From Butyrivibrio sp. (GTDB lineage Bacteria > Bacillota > Clostridia > Lachnospirales > Lachnospiraceae), in contig JAKVKH010000003.1 in NCBI GenBank assembly GCA_022486625.1, positions 62,001 through 126,000 of the forward strand: 64,000 bases of DNA, read 5' to 3'. Under the pieces are notes generated by a model. The model saw only the letters and a list, made by a program, of their open reading frames with translations, was not told the DNA's origin and made no database searches. The position numbers and the translations under genes are program-made. Position 1 is the first letter of the stretch; every line of letters begins with the position of its first letter. Positions 9,341-19,447 of this stretch are shown here, piece after piece.

Positions 9341-10369
9341 ATGGCACAGGAAGCACGTATTTTCTATCAGGAAGACTGTAATCTTTCTTTACTGGAAGGT
9401 AAAACAATTGCCATTATCGGATATGGCAGTCAGGGACATGCACATGCACTGAACCTTAAGGATTCAGGATGCAATGTTATCGTTGGTCTGTATGAAGGTT
9501 CCAAGTCCAAGGCAAAGGCTGAGGCACAGGGACTTAAAGTATATCCTACAGCACAGGCAGCAAAGATGGCTGATATCATCATGATTCTGATCAATGATGA
9601 GAAGCAGGCCAAGATGTACAAAGAAGATATCGAACCCAACCTTAAGGCCGGCGATATGCTGATGTTTGCACATGGTTTCAATATTCATTACAATCTGATC
9701 AATCCTCCCAAGGATGTCGATGTTACCATGATCGCTCCCAAGGCTCCCGGCCATACAGTTCGTTCTGAATATCAGGCAGGCAAGGGAACACCGTGTCTGG
9801 TCGCTGTACATCAGGATGCTACAGGTAAGGCTCTTGATCTTGCACTTGCTTATGGCGCAGGCCTTGGCGGAGCAAGAGCAGGTCTTCTGGAGACAACATT
9901 CAGAACAGAGACAGAGACAGACCTCTTTGGTGAGCAGGCAGTTCTTTGCGGCGGTGTATGTGCACTGATGCAGACAGGTTTCGAGACACTCTGCGAAGCT
10001 GGTTATGATCCGAGAAATGCATACTTTGAATGTATCCATGAGATGAAGCTGATTGTAGATCTGATCTATCAGTCAGGTTTCGCAGGAATGAGATATTCCA
10101 TCTCCAATACAGCTGAATATGGCGATTATGTAACTGGTCCTAAGCTTATCACACCTGAGACCAAGAAGACCATGAAGAAGATCCTTTCCGATATCCAGGA
10201 TGGTACTTTTGCAAAGGAATTCCTGCTTGATATGTCTGATGCAGGCGGTCAGGTACACTTCCAGATGATGAGAAAGCTTCATGCTGAGCATCCTTCAGAG
10301 AAGGTTGGTGCTGAGATCCGTAAGCTTTACAGCTGGAATAATGAGAATGATAAGCTGATCAACAACTGA
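9341..10369 (+). CDS. ilvC: Ketol-acid reductoisomerase
   Basis: Converts acetolactate to dihydroxyisovalerate with Mg2+ and NAD(P)H, the second step of valine and leucine synthesis. At 342 residues it is a short class I enzyme. The Rossmann motif is [17 protein letters not shown]. The catalytic domain shows the metal-ligand region [15 protein letters not shown] and the downstream E(C)[12 protein letters not shown] helix. TATGGAGG precedes the ATG. It follows ilvN copy 2 by 86 bases, without a visible terminator. Codon choice is strongly biased (AAG, CTT), which suggests high expression. Confidence 0.97.
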   Translation: MAQEARIFYQEDCNLSLLEGKTIAIIGYGSQGHAHALNLKDSGCNVIVGLYEGSKSKAKAEAQGLKVYPTAQAAKMADIIMILINDEKQAKMYKEDIEPNLKAGDMLMFAHGFNIHYNLINPPKDVDVTMIAPKAPGHTVRSEYQAGKGTPCLVAVHQDATGKALDLALAYGAGLGGARAGLLETTFRTETETDLFGEQAVLCGGVCALMQTGFETLCEAGYDPRNAYFECIHEMKLIVDLIYQSGFAGMRYSISNTAEYGDYVTGPKLITPETKKTMKKILSDIQDGTFAKEFLLDMSDAGGQVHFQMMRKLHAEHPSEKVGAEIRKLYSWNNENDKLINN

Positions 10370-10412
10370 TCATTTCCGTTATTGAAAAGACGACGCAATT
10401 AAGCTAATATGG

Positions 10413-10452
10413 AAAGAGTGTCATTTGGTTATCAGAAATGACACTCTTTCTT
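10413..10452 (+). terminator. Intrinsic terminator after ilvC
   Basis: AAAGAGTGTCATTT (10413-10426) pairs perfectly with AAATGACACTCTTT (10436-10449), followed by CTTC. The T-tract is short, but the stem is 14 bp. Confidence 0.85.
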
Positions 10453-10560
10453 CATGTCAGAGACTGCCGGCGGATTTTTATCAAAATGACTGCTGTACCC
10501 TGATTTAACGGCATGAAGACGATATGAGGGAATATCTGAGAAAGGTCGCATCTGCTGATT

Positions 10561-13056
10561 ATGAACAGTGAAAATGAAACAGCCGAAAAAATTTCGGTGC
10601 CAGAGGAACTTGTAAAAACGAAGATACAATGGAAAATGCCAAGAGGACTGCAACTTTTTCTGATGGGTTTTCTGATGTATGTTATTGCTGCATTACCGAT
10701 TCTGATCCGACATAACGGACTCTTTTTCTATTATGGGGATTATAATGTTCAGCAGGTGCCGTTTTATATTCTTGCGCATCGCGCTGTCAGGAGCGGACAT
10801 TTCCTGTGGAACTGGAATCTTGATCTTGGCGGATCGCTGATCGGAGATCTGTCTTTTTATCTGATGGGGAGTCCGTTTTTCTGGCTGACAGTTCCGTTCC
10901 CGGAGCATCTTTTGCCATATATGATGCCGTATCTGATGGGACTTAAGTATGCAACGGCAACAGTCACTTCCTATTATTATATCAGAAGATACACAAAATA
11001 TTCGAGAACAGCACAGATCGGAGCACTTCTGTATGCGTTCTCCGGTTTTGATGCATGTAATGTCGTGTTTAATCATTTCACGGATGTAGTCGCCTTTTTC
11101 CCGCTTCTGATGATTGCATTTGATGATCTGATGCAGATTGACCATCATAAGGCACATGAGAAATTTGAACTCTGCGGTTTCAAATGGGTTCGCTTTACCC
11201 TTACGGTTACGCTGATTGCCACGATTAATTACTATTTCTTCTTTGGAGAAGCACTGTTCCTGATTCTGTATGCATGTGTCAGATATGTGAAGGGCAACAG
11301 TTTCAGAACTGTCCGTTATATGATCCTGCGTGCGTTGACAGGCGGAGCGCTTGGTATCGGGCTGGTCGGGTTTTATCTGATGATGGCACTTGGCGGAGTA
11401 GCCGGTAATACACGTCTTGATAATATTCTGCTTGGATATGACCTGCTCGTTTATCCGAGTGCGAAGATGTATTTTGATATCTTCAAGAGTATGATCATGA
11501 TCCCGGATATTATTGGAAAGGGAACACTCTTTTATACGGCAACAGTAAAAAATGCATCGCTGGCGGTTTATCTTCCGATGTTCGGGCTTGCCGGTGTAAT
11601 TGCATACTGTATTGCACATAAGAAGGACTGGAAACGGACGCTGATCCTGATCTGTCTGGTTATTGCAATGATGCCGTTTCTCAATGCAACGTTTTCACTT
11701 CTGAATTCGCAGTATTATGCAAGATGGTTTTACATGCCGATTCTGATTATGGCGATTATGACTGTCCAGATGCTTGAACGTGATGACCATGGAGATATGA
11801 GAACCGGTGCGCTTGCCACGATCATTTCCTTTCTGCTGATGGTTGTTATTGCGATACTGCCTGCCAAAAATGATGACGGCAAGATTGTATATAATTCCAT
11901 GGCGGAAAATAACCTGATGTTCTGGCATAATGTTGCGGTCACGGCAGTAATCAGTATTGCACTGATCATGATTATCTTTCTGGTACAAACCAGAAAAAAG
12001 CGTATTATGCTGTCTTATGCAGCGACAATTGTGTCCTGCATTGCATGTACAATGATGATGCTGATCAACGGAAGCAGTCTGATCAGTGACTATGGCATGA
12101 AGGAATGGAAGATGCAGATGCTGGATTCGAAGCCTTCCGTAGATATGGGAGAGCAGTTCGGACGAACGGAAACAGACAGTACCTCCACCAATTATGAAAT
12201 GGTATGGGGAATTCCGACAATTCACTGTTTCCTCAGTACGGTTCCTTCCGAAATCTTCAATTTCTATGAAGGCGCATGTGGCATTACAAGAACCGTGGAA
12301 TCTGATGCACCGCTTGAGAGAATCGGTCTTCGGGCACTTCTTTCCACAAAATATTATATGGAAAATTCTGATATCAATAAGGATGGTGAATTTTCTCAGG
12401 GCAAGGGAATCATTGACTATATGCAGCTGGGTGAGAACAGTGTGCAGAATGGATTTACCATTTATGAAAATATGAATTATATTCCGATGGGATTTACATT
12501 TGATTACTATGTTCCGCAGTCGGTCTGGGATACGCTCAATAAGGCAGATGGAGACAGATCGCTGGTAAAAGCCATCATTTTAAGTGATGAGGATGCAGCA
12601 AAGTATGGCAGCTTTATGAAGGAACTCAGCCAGGAAGATATCACATCGGAAACAATGACGAATGAAGATTTTGCGGATGTCTGCAATGCAAGGGCTCAGA
12701 CTGCATGCACAAAGTTTGAGACAACGGCTGATGGCTTTAAGGCAACCACATCAAATCTGCCAAAGGAAAATCTGGTATTTTTTTCTGTGCCGGATATGGC
12801 CGGATTTACGGCAAAAGTGGATGGGGTAAAGACGGATATTGTTACGGCAGATTACGGACTGATGGCAATTGACGTACCTGCCGGTGTACATGAGATAACA
12901 GTCAGCTATCTGCCGCAGGGATTTTATCTGGGAATGCTCATTTCGGTGATCAGCGTGATGATTCTTCTGTGCTATATTCTGATTTATCTGAAAAAGAAGA
13001 AAAATGTGGTCGTTGCATCTCCTGAGGAAAGTGCAGAAGATAAAATAAGTCAATAA
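10561..13056 (+). CDS. YfhO-family multi-pass membrane protein (probable GT-C glycosyltransferase)
   Basis: An 831-residue protein with about a dozen membrane segments in its first 510 residues and a large exterior C-terminal region. A final membrane helix near 790-812 is followed by a KKKKN inside anchor. The first loop YYGDYNVQQVPFY, followed by the NWNLDLGGSLIGDLSFYLMG region, is characteristic of the YfhO family, thought to transfer lipid-linked sugars to cell-surface polymers. In Bacillus the family gene sits beside csbB, a GtrB-like transferase. Here a CsbB-like gene lies at 15078, after leuCD. The ATG at 10561 lacks a strong ribosome site (GAAAGG is 16 bases away), so the start is less certain. 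Confidence 0.85.
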   Translation: MNSENETAEKISVPEELVKTKIQWKMPRGLQLFLMGFLMYVIAALPILIRHNGLFFYYGDYNVQQVPFYILAHRAVRSGHFLWNWNLDLGGSLIGDLSFYLMGSPFFWLTVPFPEHLLPYMMPYLMGLKYATATVTSYYYIRRYTKYSRTAQIGALLYAFSGFDACNVVFNHFTDVVAFFPLLMIAFDDLMQIDHHKAHEKFELCGFKWVRFTLTVTLIATINYYFFFGEALFLILYACVRYVKGNSFRTVRYMILRALTGGALGIGLVGFYLMMALGGVAGNTRLDNILLGYDLLVYPSAKMYFDIFKSMIMIPDIIGKGTLFYTATVKNASLAVYLPMFGLAGVIAYCIAHKKDWKRTLILICLVIAMMPFLNATFSLLNSQYYARWFYMPILIMAIMTVQMLERDDHGDMRTGALATIISFLLMVVIAILPAKNDDGKIVYNSMAENNLMFWHNVAVTAVISIALIMIIFLVQTRKKRIMLSYAATIVSCIACTMMMLINGSSLISDYGMKEWKMQMLDSKPSVDMGEQFGRTETDSTSTNYEMVWGIPTIHCFLSTVPSEIFNFYEGACGITRTVESDAPLERIGLRALLSTKYYMENSDINKDGEFSQGKGIIDYMQLGENSVQNGFTIYENMNYIPMGFTFDYYVPQSVWDTLNKADGDRSLVKAIILSDEDAAKYGSFMKELSQEDITSETMTNEDFADVCNARAQTACTKFETTADGFKATTSNLPKENLVFFSVPDMAGFTAKVDGVKTDIVTADYGLMAIDVPAGVHEITVSYLPQGFYLGMLISVISVMILLCYILIYLKKKKNVVVASPEESAEDKISQ

Positions 13057-13168
13057 AGTTGTTAAAAATATTATGTGTTTTGCTTTCACAAACTGTGCTA
13101 TTCTTACTTCAATGTAAATTTCAGGCCATGGAAAATCAATTTTTCAAAAGGCAGAATGGAGATCAATC

Positions 13169-14437
13169 ATGGGAATGACAATGAGCCAGAAAATTCTGGC
13201 AAAGCATGCTGGACTTGATCACGTGGAGGCAGGACAGCTGATCGAAGCAGATCTTGATCTGGTGCTTGGCAATGATATTACAAGCCCGGTTGCAATTAAA
13301 GAGATGGATAAGTTCAAACATGCGGGTGTTTTTGATAAGGATAAGATTGCTCTTGTCCCGGATCATTTTGTTCCGAACAAGGATATCAAGTCTGCGGAGA
13401 ACTGCAGATGTGTCAGAGAATTTGCACGCAGAAACGAGATTACCAATTATTTTGAAGTCGGACAGATGGGTATTGAACATGCACTTCTTCCGGAACAGGG
13501 ACTCACTGTTGCCGGAGATCTGATCATCGGTGCAGATTCTCACACATGTACCTATGGCGCACTTGGCGCATTCTCTACAGGCGTCGGCTCTACGGATATG
13601 GCTGCCGGGATGGCAACAGGAAAGGCATGGTTCAAGGTCCCTTCCGCAATCCGTTTCAATCTGGTTGGTAAGCCTTCAAAATGGGTCAGTGGTAAAGATG
13701 TGATCCTGCATATTATCGGGATGATTGGCGTGGACGGTGCACTTTATCAGTCGATGGAGTTTACCGGAGAGAGCGTAAAGAATCTGTCTATGGATGACCG
13801 TTTTACGATTGCCAATATGGCGATTGAAGCCGGTGGTAAAAACGGTATTTTTCCTGTAGATGAGCTTGCAGTTTCCTATATGAAGGAACATGCACCATCC
13901 AGAACATGGGAAGTCTTTGAAGCGGATGCAGATGCAGAATATGAAAAAGAGTACACAATTGATCTGTCGGCACTTGGCTCAACAGTAGCGTTTCCGCACC
14001 TTCCGGAGAATGCCAGAACCTTTGACCAGATGGAAAAGATTCAGATCGATCAGGTTGTGATCGGCTCCTGCACCAATGGAAGGATCAGTGATCTCAGAAC
14101 GGCGGCGGAGATATTAAAGGGAAGACATGTGGCACAGGGAATGCGCTGCATTGTAATCCCCGCGACACAGAAAATTTATCTGCAGGCCATGGAAGAAGGC
14201 CTTCTGAAGACCTTTATTGAGGCCGGAGCAGTTGTTTCCACACCGACCTGCGGACCGTGTCTTGGCGGATATATGGGTATTCTTGCAAGCGGTGAACGCT
14301 GCGTTTCCACAACAAACCGTAACTTTGTCGGTCGAATGGGCGCAATTGATTCCGAGGTTTATCTGGCATCTCCTGCAGTTGCAGCGGCAAGTGCAGTAAC
14401 CGGCAGAATATCTCAGCCATCTGAAATCGGTCTTTGA
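13169..14437 (+). CDS. leuC: 3-isopropylmalate dehydratase large subunit
   Basis: An aconitase-family isomerase of leucine synthesis. At 422 residues it is the short archaeal/clostridial form (related to homoaconitase large subunits) that pairs with a separate swivel subunit. The 4Fe-4S cysteines appear in [27 protein letters not shown] and [10 protein letters not shown]. The start at 13169 ([15 protein letters not shown]) follows AATGGAGATC; ATG 13178 in the same frame is a possible alternative. leuD follows by 15 bases. leuA and leuB are not in the window. Confidence 0.95.
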   Translation: MGMTMSQKILAKHAGLDHVEAGQLIEADLDLVLGNDITSPVAIKEMDKFKHAGVFDKDKIALVPDHFVPNKDIKSAENCRCVREFARRNEITNYFEVGQMGIEHALLPEQGLTVAGDLIIGADSHTCTYGALGAFSTGVGSTDMAAGMATGKAWFKVPSAIRFNLVGKPSKWVSGKDVILHIIGMIGVDGALYQSMEFTGESVKNLSMDDRFTIANMAIEAGGKNGIFPVDELAVSYMKEHAPSRTWEVFEADADAEYEKEYTIDLSALGSTVAFPHLPENARTFDQMEKIQIDQVVIGSCTNGRISDLRTAAEILKGRHVAQGMRCIVIPATQKIYLQAMEEGLLKTFIEAGAVVSTPTCGPCLGGYMGILASGERCVSTTNRNFVGRMGAIDSEVYLASPAVAAASAVTGRISQPSEIGL

Positions 14438-14452
14438 AGGAGGCACATAAAT

Positions 14453-14944
14453 ATGAAATCAGCAAACGGTACCGTTTTTAAATTTGGTGATAATGTGGAT
14501 ACAGACGTGATTATTCCGGCAAGATATTTAAACACAACAGACCCGGCAGAACTTGCGTCACACTGTATGGAGGATATTGACCGGAACTTTATCAAAAATG
14601 TAAAGTCGGGCGACATCATTGTGGCAAATAAGAATTTTGGCTGCGGTTCTTCCCGTGAACATGCGCCGATTGCCATTAAAGCCGCTGGCGTCAGTTGTGT
14701 CATTGCAGAAACGTTTGCCAGAATCTTCTATCGCAACAGCATCAACATCGGACTTCCGATTGTGGAATGCCCGGAGGCTGCAAGGCAGATCGGTGCGGGG
14801 GATCAGGTCAGTGTGAACTTTGACAGCGGAGTGATTACGGACGAGACAACCGGCAAAACGTATCAGGGTCAGGCTTTTCCGCCTTTCATGCAGAAAATCA
14901 TCGATTGCGAAGGACTGATCAATTATATTAATGCGTCGCACTGA
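14453..14944 (+). CDS. leuD: 3-isopropylmalate dehydratase small subunit
   Basis: The 163-residue swivel domain that completes the isopropylmalate isomerase active site. Diagnostic segments are [15 protein letters not shown] near the N-terminus and [12 protein letters not shown] in the middle, the latter with the substrate-binding SSRE. AAGGAGG stands nine bases before the ATG. It is co-transcribed with leuC and closed by the terminator at 14976-15012. Confidence 0.96.
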   Translation: MKSANGTVFKFGDNVDTDVIIPARYLNTTDPAELASHCMEDIDRNFIKNVKSGDIIVANKNFGCGSSREHAPIAIKAAGVSCVIAETFARIFYRNSINIGLPIVECPEAARQIGAGDQVSVNFDSGVITDETTGKTYQGQAFPPFMQKIIDCEGLINYINASH

Positions 14945-14975
14945 TCACAATGAGAAATAGAAAATAAAAACTTCT

Positions 14976-15012
14976 GAAAAAGCCTGCTTTCTTTTGAGCA
15001 AGCTTTTTCTTT
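14976..15012 (+). terminator. Intrinsic terminator after leuCD
   Basis: GAAAAAGCCTGCT pairs with AGCAAGCTTTTTC (one C-A mismatch) around a TTCTTTTG loop, followed by a T-rich run. Confidence 0.8.
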
Positions 15013-15077
15013 ATTTTTGTTCTAAATTATATTATGATATTAAATAGTGCGTAAAAAAGACGGAAAGGCAGTAGAGA

Positions 15078-16064
15078 ATGCGGGAGAACAGATTGTTTTG
15101 TGTGATTCCCTGTTATAACGAACAGGAAGTCCTGCCAGAGACATCAAAGCGGCTCAGAGCCAAAATGGAGCAGCTTATTTCTGAGGGAAAGATTGCTGCA
15201 GACAGCAGAGTTGTTTTTGTCAATGACGGTTCAAAGGATGCGACGTGGGATATGATTGCAGGACTGCATCAGGCGGATCCTCTTTTTCAGGGGATTAATC
15301 TCAGCAGGAACAGAGGACATCAGAATGCACTGATCGCCGGACTTATGACAGTCAGACAGATCTGTGATATGGCAATATCCATGGATGCGGACCTTCAGGA
15401 CGACATCAATGCCATGGATGAAATGATAGATAAGTATCTTACAGGGACAGATATTGTATATGGAGTCCGTTCAAGTCGTGCGAAGGATACTTTTTTCAAG
15501 AAATTTACAGCGGAGAGCTTTTATAAAATGATGAATGCGCTGGGCGCAAATACAGTTTATAATCATGCGGATTACCGGCTGATGAGTAAACGTGCGCTTG
15601 ACGGTCTGTCACAGTTCGGAGAGGTGAATCTGTTTCTCCGGGGTATGGTGCCGATGGTAGGATATTCTTCTGACGTGGTATATTATGAACGCGCAGAGCG
15701 CTTTGCAGGGGAAAGCAAGTATCCTCTCAAAAAGATGCTGCAGTTTGCAACGGAAGGAATTACATCACTGAGTACCAAACCGATCCGGATGATTACGGGA
15801 CTTGGGTTCTTTATCTTCCTGGTCAGTATTATTGTTCTGATCTACTGCCTTGTCAGATATGCGCATGGCAATACCATACAGGGCTGGACGACTACAGTAC
15901 TGTCGGTATGGGCAATTGGCGGACTGATAATGATTTCTCTCGGCATTATCGGAGAATACATTGGTAAGATTTATCTTGAGAGCAAGGGACGTCCGAGATT
16001 TATCATTGAGTCTTATCTTAAGGATGAGAAGGATGTTGTAGAGTTGAAGGATCATCAGAACTGA
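15078..16064 (+). CDS. GT2 glycosyltransferase, CsbB/GtrB-like (polyprenyl phosphate)
   Basis: A 328-residue family 2 glycosyltransferase, likely loading a sugar from a nucleotide donor onto undecaprenyl phosphate at the inner face of the membrane. The GT-A domain shows IPCYNEQEVL, the VFVNDGSKD donor site, LSRNRGHQNAL and the catalytic DADLQDD. Two membrane helices at about 235-260 and 270-295 are followed by GEYIGKIYLESKGRPRF, typical of the GtrB/CsbB/DPM1 group. It would be the natural partner of the YfhO-like protein at 10561, with the product flipped and used outside. Sugar and acceptor are unknown. Confidence 0.9.
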   Translation: MRENRLFCVIPCYNEQEVLPETSKRLRAKMEQLISEGKIAADSRVVFVNDGSKDATWDMIAGLHQADPLFQGINLSRNRGHQNALIAGLMTVRQICDMAISMDADLQDDINAMDEMIDKYLTGTDIVYGVRSSRAKDTFFKKFTAESFYKMMNALGANTVYNHADYRLMSKRALDGLSQFGEVNLFLRGMVPMVGYSSDVVYYERAERFAGESKYPLKKMLQFATEGITSLSTKPIRMITGLGFFIFLVSIIVLIYCLVRYAHGNTIQGWTTTVLSVWAIGGLIMISLGIIGEYIGKIYLESKGRPRFIIESYLKDEKDVVELKDHQN

Positions 16065-16111
16065 TCAGGTTCTGATCTTCAAATATATGGTTATCTGAAA
16101 GGAAAAGAAAA

Positions 16112-16975
16112 ATGGCAAACGAAGAAAACAGACCGGAAGGGTGCTCCGGCAGCTGCGAATCCTGCGGAGAAAACTGCAGTTCCAGATCGAATCCGCAGAG
16201 CCTTAAGGTTGCACCGGGTGCAAATACACATGTAAAGAAAGTAATTGGTATTGTCAGCGGTAAAGGCGGTGTCGGCAAGAGCTTTGTCACCGGACTTGCT
16301 GCCTGCAGTATGAATAAGAAGGGTCATAAGACTGCGATTTTGGATGCGGATATTACAGGACCTTCGATTCCCAAAATGTTTGGTCTGTCTTCTGTAAAGG
16401 AAGTGGATGAAAACGGTGCGATTCTGCCGGCACAGTCAGAGGGCGGAATCAAAGTCATGTCCTTGAATCTTCTAATGGAGCACGATACAGACCCTGTTGT
16501 CTGGAGAGGACCTGTCATTGCCAATGTGGTCAAGCAGTTCTGGGCAGAAGTAAACTGGGGCGATGTGGACTATATGTTCGTGGATATGCCTCCGGGAACC
16601 GGCGATGTGCCACTGACCGTATTCCAGTCTCTTCCGGTAGACGGCATCATCGTCGTATCCACACCGCAGGAACTGGTGTCCATGATCGTGGAAAAGGCAG
16701 TCAATATGGCAGCCATGATGAATGTTCCGGTGATCGGACTTGTTGAAAACATGAGCTATATGAAGTGCCCGCACTGCGGAGAGATGATTCCGGTATTCGG
16801 AGAAAGCAATATCGAAGGCTATGCAGCATCCAGAGGCCTTGATGTTGTCGGAAGGATTCCGCTTGATCCGGCATTTGCCGCGCTTTGCGACAGCGGTAAA
16901 ATTGAAAATTATGCAGAAGATTATCTTGACAGCCTGACCTACAAGCTGGATGCGCTTCTGGATGAACAGAAATAA
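16112..16975 (+). CDS. Mrp/NBP35-type iron-sulfur cluster carrier ATPase
   Basis: A 287-residue deviant-Walker P-loop ATPase of the Mrp/ApbC family that carries and delivers Fe-S clusters. The P-loop is GIVSGKGGVGKS. Switch regions are DADITGPSIPKMFG and DMPPGTGDVPLTV. The cluster-binding CXXC is in MSYMKCPHCGEMIPVFG. An N-terminal cluster-type cysteine set (C11, C15, C18, C22) resembles the extra domain of Nbp35-type members. AAAGG precedes the ATG. It is probably monocistronic or follows the GT2 gene, with a strong terminator after it. Confidence 0.92.
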   Translation: MANEENRPEGCSGSCESCGENCSSRSNPQSLKVAPGANTHVKKVIGIVSGKGGVGKSFVTGLAACSMNKKGHKTAILDADITGPSIPKMFGLSSVKEVDENGAILPAQSEGGIKVMSLNLLMEHDTDPVVWRGPVIANVVKQFWAEVNWGDVDYMFVDMPPGTGDVPLTVFQSLPVDGIIVVSTPQELVSMIVEKAVNMAAMMNVPVIGLVENMSYMKCPHCGEMIPVFGESNIEGYAASRGLDVVGRIPLDPAFAALCDSGKIENYAEDYLDSLTYKLDALLDEQK

Positions 16976-16991
16976 ATTGTGACAGTACAGG

Positions 16992-17045
16992 AATGCAGCA
17001 GAATGACTGAGTTTAATTGATCAGCCGTTCTGCTGCATTTTTTGA
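16992..17045 (+). terminator. Intrinsic terminator after the Mrp gene
   Basis: AATGCAGCAGAA (16992-17003) pairs perfectly with TTCTGCTGCATT (17028-17039), followed by six T. The loop contains a smaller CTGA/TCAG helix. Confidence 0.88.
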
Positions 17046-17167
17046 TTGCAGACAATTCTAAAGATTTTTCAAAACTATCATTATACAGATATATTTTTTT
17101 CGAATTATGAGATAAAATTATCTTATATTGTTCCGGTGAAGTTAATAGGAGAAGGGACAGTGCATTT

Positions 17168-19447
17168 ATGGACAGTCAGCAGCTTTCAGATATTGAAAAA
17201 AAGAAGGGTCTTCTGTTAACAGAAGAGGAAACAAGACAGAAAGATGAAAAAAGTATCGCATCGTTTGCAGATCAGTCTATGGAAGTACGGAAGAAGTCTC
17301 TGCAGCAGAGTACCATGGATGCTTATCTTGGCGAGAAACTTGGCGAAAAATATGATGATGCGGCACCGCTGACAAAAGCGGAGCAGGCAGAAGTGGATCA
17401 TGCCAGCATCTTTAAACGAAGCAGTAAAAAGGAGGAGCTTAAGAAGCTCAGGAGCAGATCTTATGAGACCCGCGCAAAATCAATGTGGCAGATCCGGACA
17501 TTTGACGATAATATACAAAAAGAGGAAGAAGAGAAAAAAGAGCAGGGTTTTCAGATTAATGAATATGGAATGGAGAAAATGCCGATTCTTGGGACTTTGA
17601 AAGAAAGGCTTACTTCCATTTCCTGCCTTTCTCCGGAACAGCAGGTGCATCTGACAGAACTGATGAACAATTCGAAGTTCTGGCTTACGTCAATGATGAA
17701 TGATGAACCTGTAGCTGCGACTTATGTGGATATGCGCAAGGTAATATATACAGATCTGGATAATGTTACGCAGGATATGGCGAGCATGATTCAGATCCTC
17801 GGCAGTCTGCCGGAAATTGCAGATGAGGATATTGCAGCGGTGCAGGAAGCAGTTAATATGCTATCCGGGACAATGGAAAAAATGCAGTGTGTCAGAAAAA
17901 AGGTTCAAGACGGAAATCAGAATGGATATCCGGGAGTGACTTGGCGAGAGTACCTTCGTATGAAAGGCCTTGGTGCGGCAGTACGGACGGAACAGCAACA
18001 GGATCAGTTTCGTAAAAGAGAAGATCAGATTGCCCCTGTTAATTATGAAGCAGAGAGAAGGCAGATTACAGAAGAAGAAGCACGGGAAGAAAATATGTCT
18101 TCGCTTGACAGGAAACTTTCTCAGGCAAAACGATTTATGAAAATGTCTCAAAAAATAGACTGCCGGATGTCTGCCGCGCAGGATGATCTGTCTGACTATG
18201 TAAAAATTAAAATGAAAAATCACGATAGAATAGATGCTCAATGGCTCTTTGATTTCAGAACGGATTCAGAAGGGAAGCATCTGCTTTCGGAGGAAGCGAG
18301 ATTTGAAAAGGCAAAGAAGCTGGCACAGCAAAGATATGCAGGTAATGCAGAAGAAAGAGCAGCAGCATTTGATGAGATGATGGCTCGGAGCAAACAGTCT
18401 TTTGAACGTATGGTGCAATGTCAGGATCCAATAAAGAATTTTTGTGAACTTGATCCTGAGACATTAAAAATAGATATTTATTATAATCTATGTCTTCAAA
18501 ATGAAATTCAGGTGAACCAGGATTGTATAGAAAAACTGCCGCTGGACAAAAAATACGAATTGGCACTGATGTATAACCAGAACATGTTTTTTGCTAAATG
18601 GTACCATAGCCGTAAATTTACATGTACATCTGCATTTACGGGACTGGAAAGTGATGAAATATCAGAGAAAATGCTCGAAGATAAATTTGAGATGCATTAC
18701 GTGGAGAAATATCAGGCGCTCAGAGAGAAGGCAATCCGGATGTGGAAGAACCGATCTGCGTGTTCGCCTGAAGAAATGTCCAAATATCTGAGGCTGCATA
18801 TGAACAATACGGATAATGTGGAACTGAAAACAGAACAGGCCAGAGAATATCTGACTTCACAGGGAGAGAAAACGCTTGGGTCATCGAATGATACCGACGA
18901 GGCTGCGATGAACAGATACAAAGGTATATGGCGGCTGCGCGAATTCAGGCGTGATATTGCGGATGAAAAAAAACAGGGAAATCTTACAAACGATCTTTGT
19001 CTGGAAAACATGGCTGAGCTGAAAACACTTCAGTCTCTGAGTGAAGACAGTACATTATCTGATCAGATGAAAGAACAGCTGATCATAAAGCTGAACACCT
19101 GCCGGATCTGCATGGCAGATCTTCTGTCCGGGGAAAGAATGGGTGCAGAGGACTTTAGGCAGTTGGAAGCACAGCAGGTTCAGAACATAAATCAATTGCG
19201 TACTGAAATGCAGGGAATCGTTACGCTGCTCGGAGATAAGGCTTCCGAAAAACTGGTCACTTACGTTCGGGAAACAGAAAGAAAACTGGAAAATGTAAAA
19301 GATAAATTGCAGAAAACTGTTCAGGATAAAAAGGCAGACACATCATGGAGAAAAGTGATGCGCGAGTGCGGACTTGGAGAAGCAGTCCGGACGTCGGCAG
19401 AGCAGACACGTTTTGAAAAAGACGAACAGGGAGCAGGTAAGGCATAA
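17168..19447 (+). CDS. Large helical protein with internal duplication, unknown function
   Basis: I do not recognise this 759-residue protein. It is hydrophilic, with no signal peptide or membrane segment, rich in Glu, Lys and Gln, and predicted helical, with coiled-coil stretches. A module occurs twice, at about residues 100-287 and 581-755. Each copy begins with a tryptophan-containing helix (MWQIRTFDDNI; IWRLREFRRDI) and ends with a matching block (TWREYLRMKGLGAAVRT at 258-274; SWRKVMRECGLGEAVRT at 726-742). The region between them is unique. It is the first gene of a four-gene unit; its TAA overlaps the next ATG by one base. ATG 17168 has AGGAGAAGGG upstream. A scaffold or substrate role is only a guess. 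Confidence 0.85.
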   Translation: MDSQQLSDIEKKKGLLLTEEETRQKDEKSIASFADQSMEVRKKSLQQSTMDAYLGEKLGEKYDDAAPLTKAEQAEVDHASIFKRSSKKEELKKLRSRSYETRAKSMWQIRTFDDNIQKEEEEKKEQGFQINEYGMEKMPILGTLKERLTSISCLSPEQQVHLTELMNNSKFWLTSMMNDEPVAATYVDMRKVIYTDLDNVTQDMASMIQILGSLPEIADEDIAAVQEAVNMLSGTMEKMQCVRKKVQDGNQNGYPGVTWREYLRMKGLGAAVRTEQQQDQFRKREDQIAPVNYEAERRQITEEEAREENMSSLDRKLSQAKRFMKMSQKIDCRMSAAQDDLSDYVKIKMKNHDRIDAQWLFDFRTDSEGKHLLSEEARFEKAKKLAQQRYAGNAEERAAAFDEMMARSKQSFERMVQCQDPIKNFCELDPETLKIDIYYNLCLQNEIQVNQDCIEKLPLDKKYELALMYNQNMFFAKWYHSRKFTCTSAFTGLESDEISEKMLEDKFEMHYVEKYQALREKAIRMWKNRSACSPEEMSKYLRLHMNNTDNVELKTEQAREYLTSQGEKTLGSSNDTDEAAMNRYKGIWRLREFRRDIADEKKQGNLTNDLCLENMAELKTLQSLSEDSTLSDQMKEQLIIKLNTCRICMADLLSGERMGAEDFRQLEAQQVQNINQLRTEMQGIVTLLGDKASEKLVTYVRETERKLENVKDKLQKTVQDKKADTSWRKVMRECGLGEAVRTSAEQTRFEKDEQGAGKA

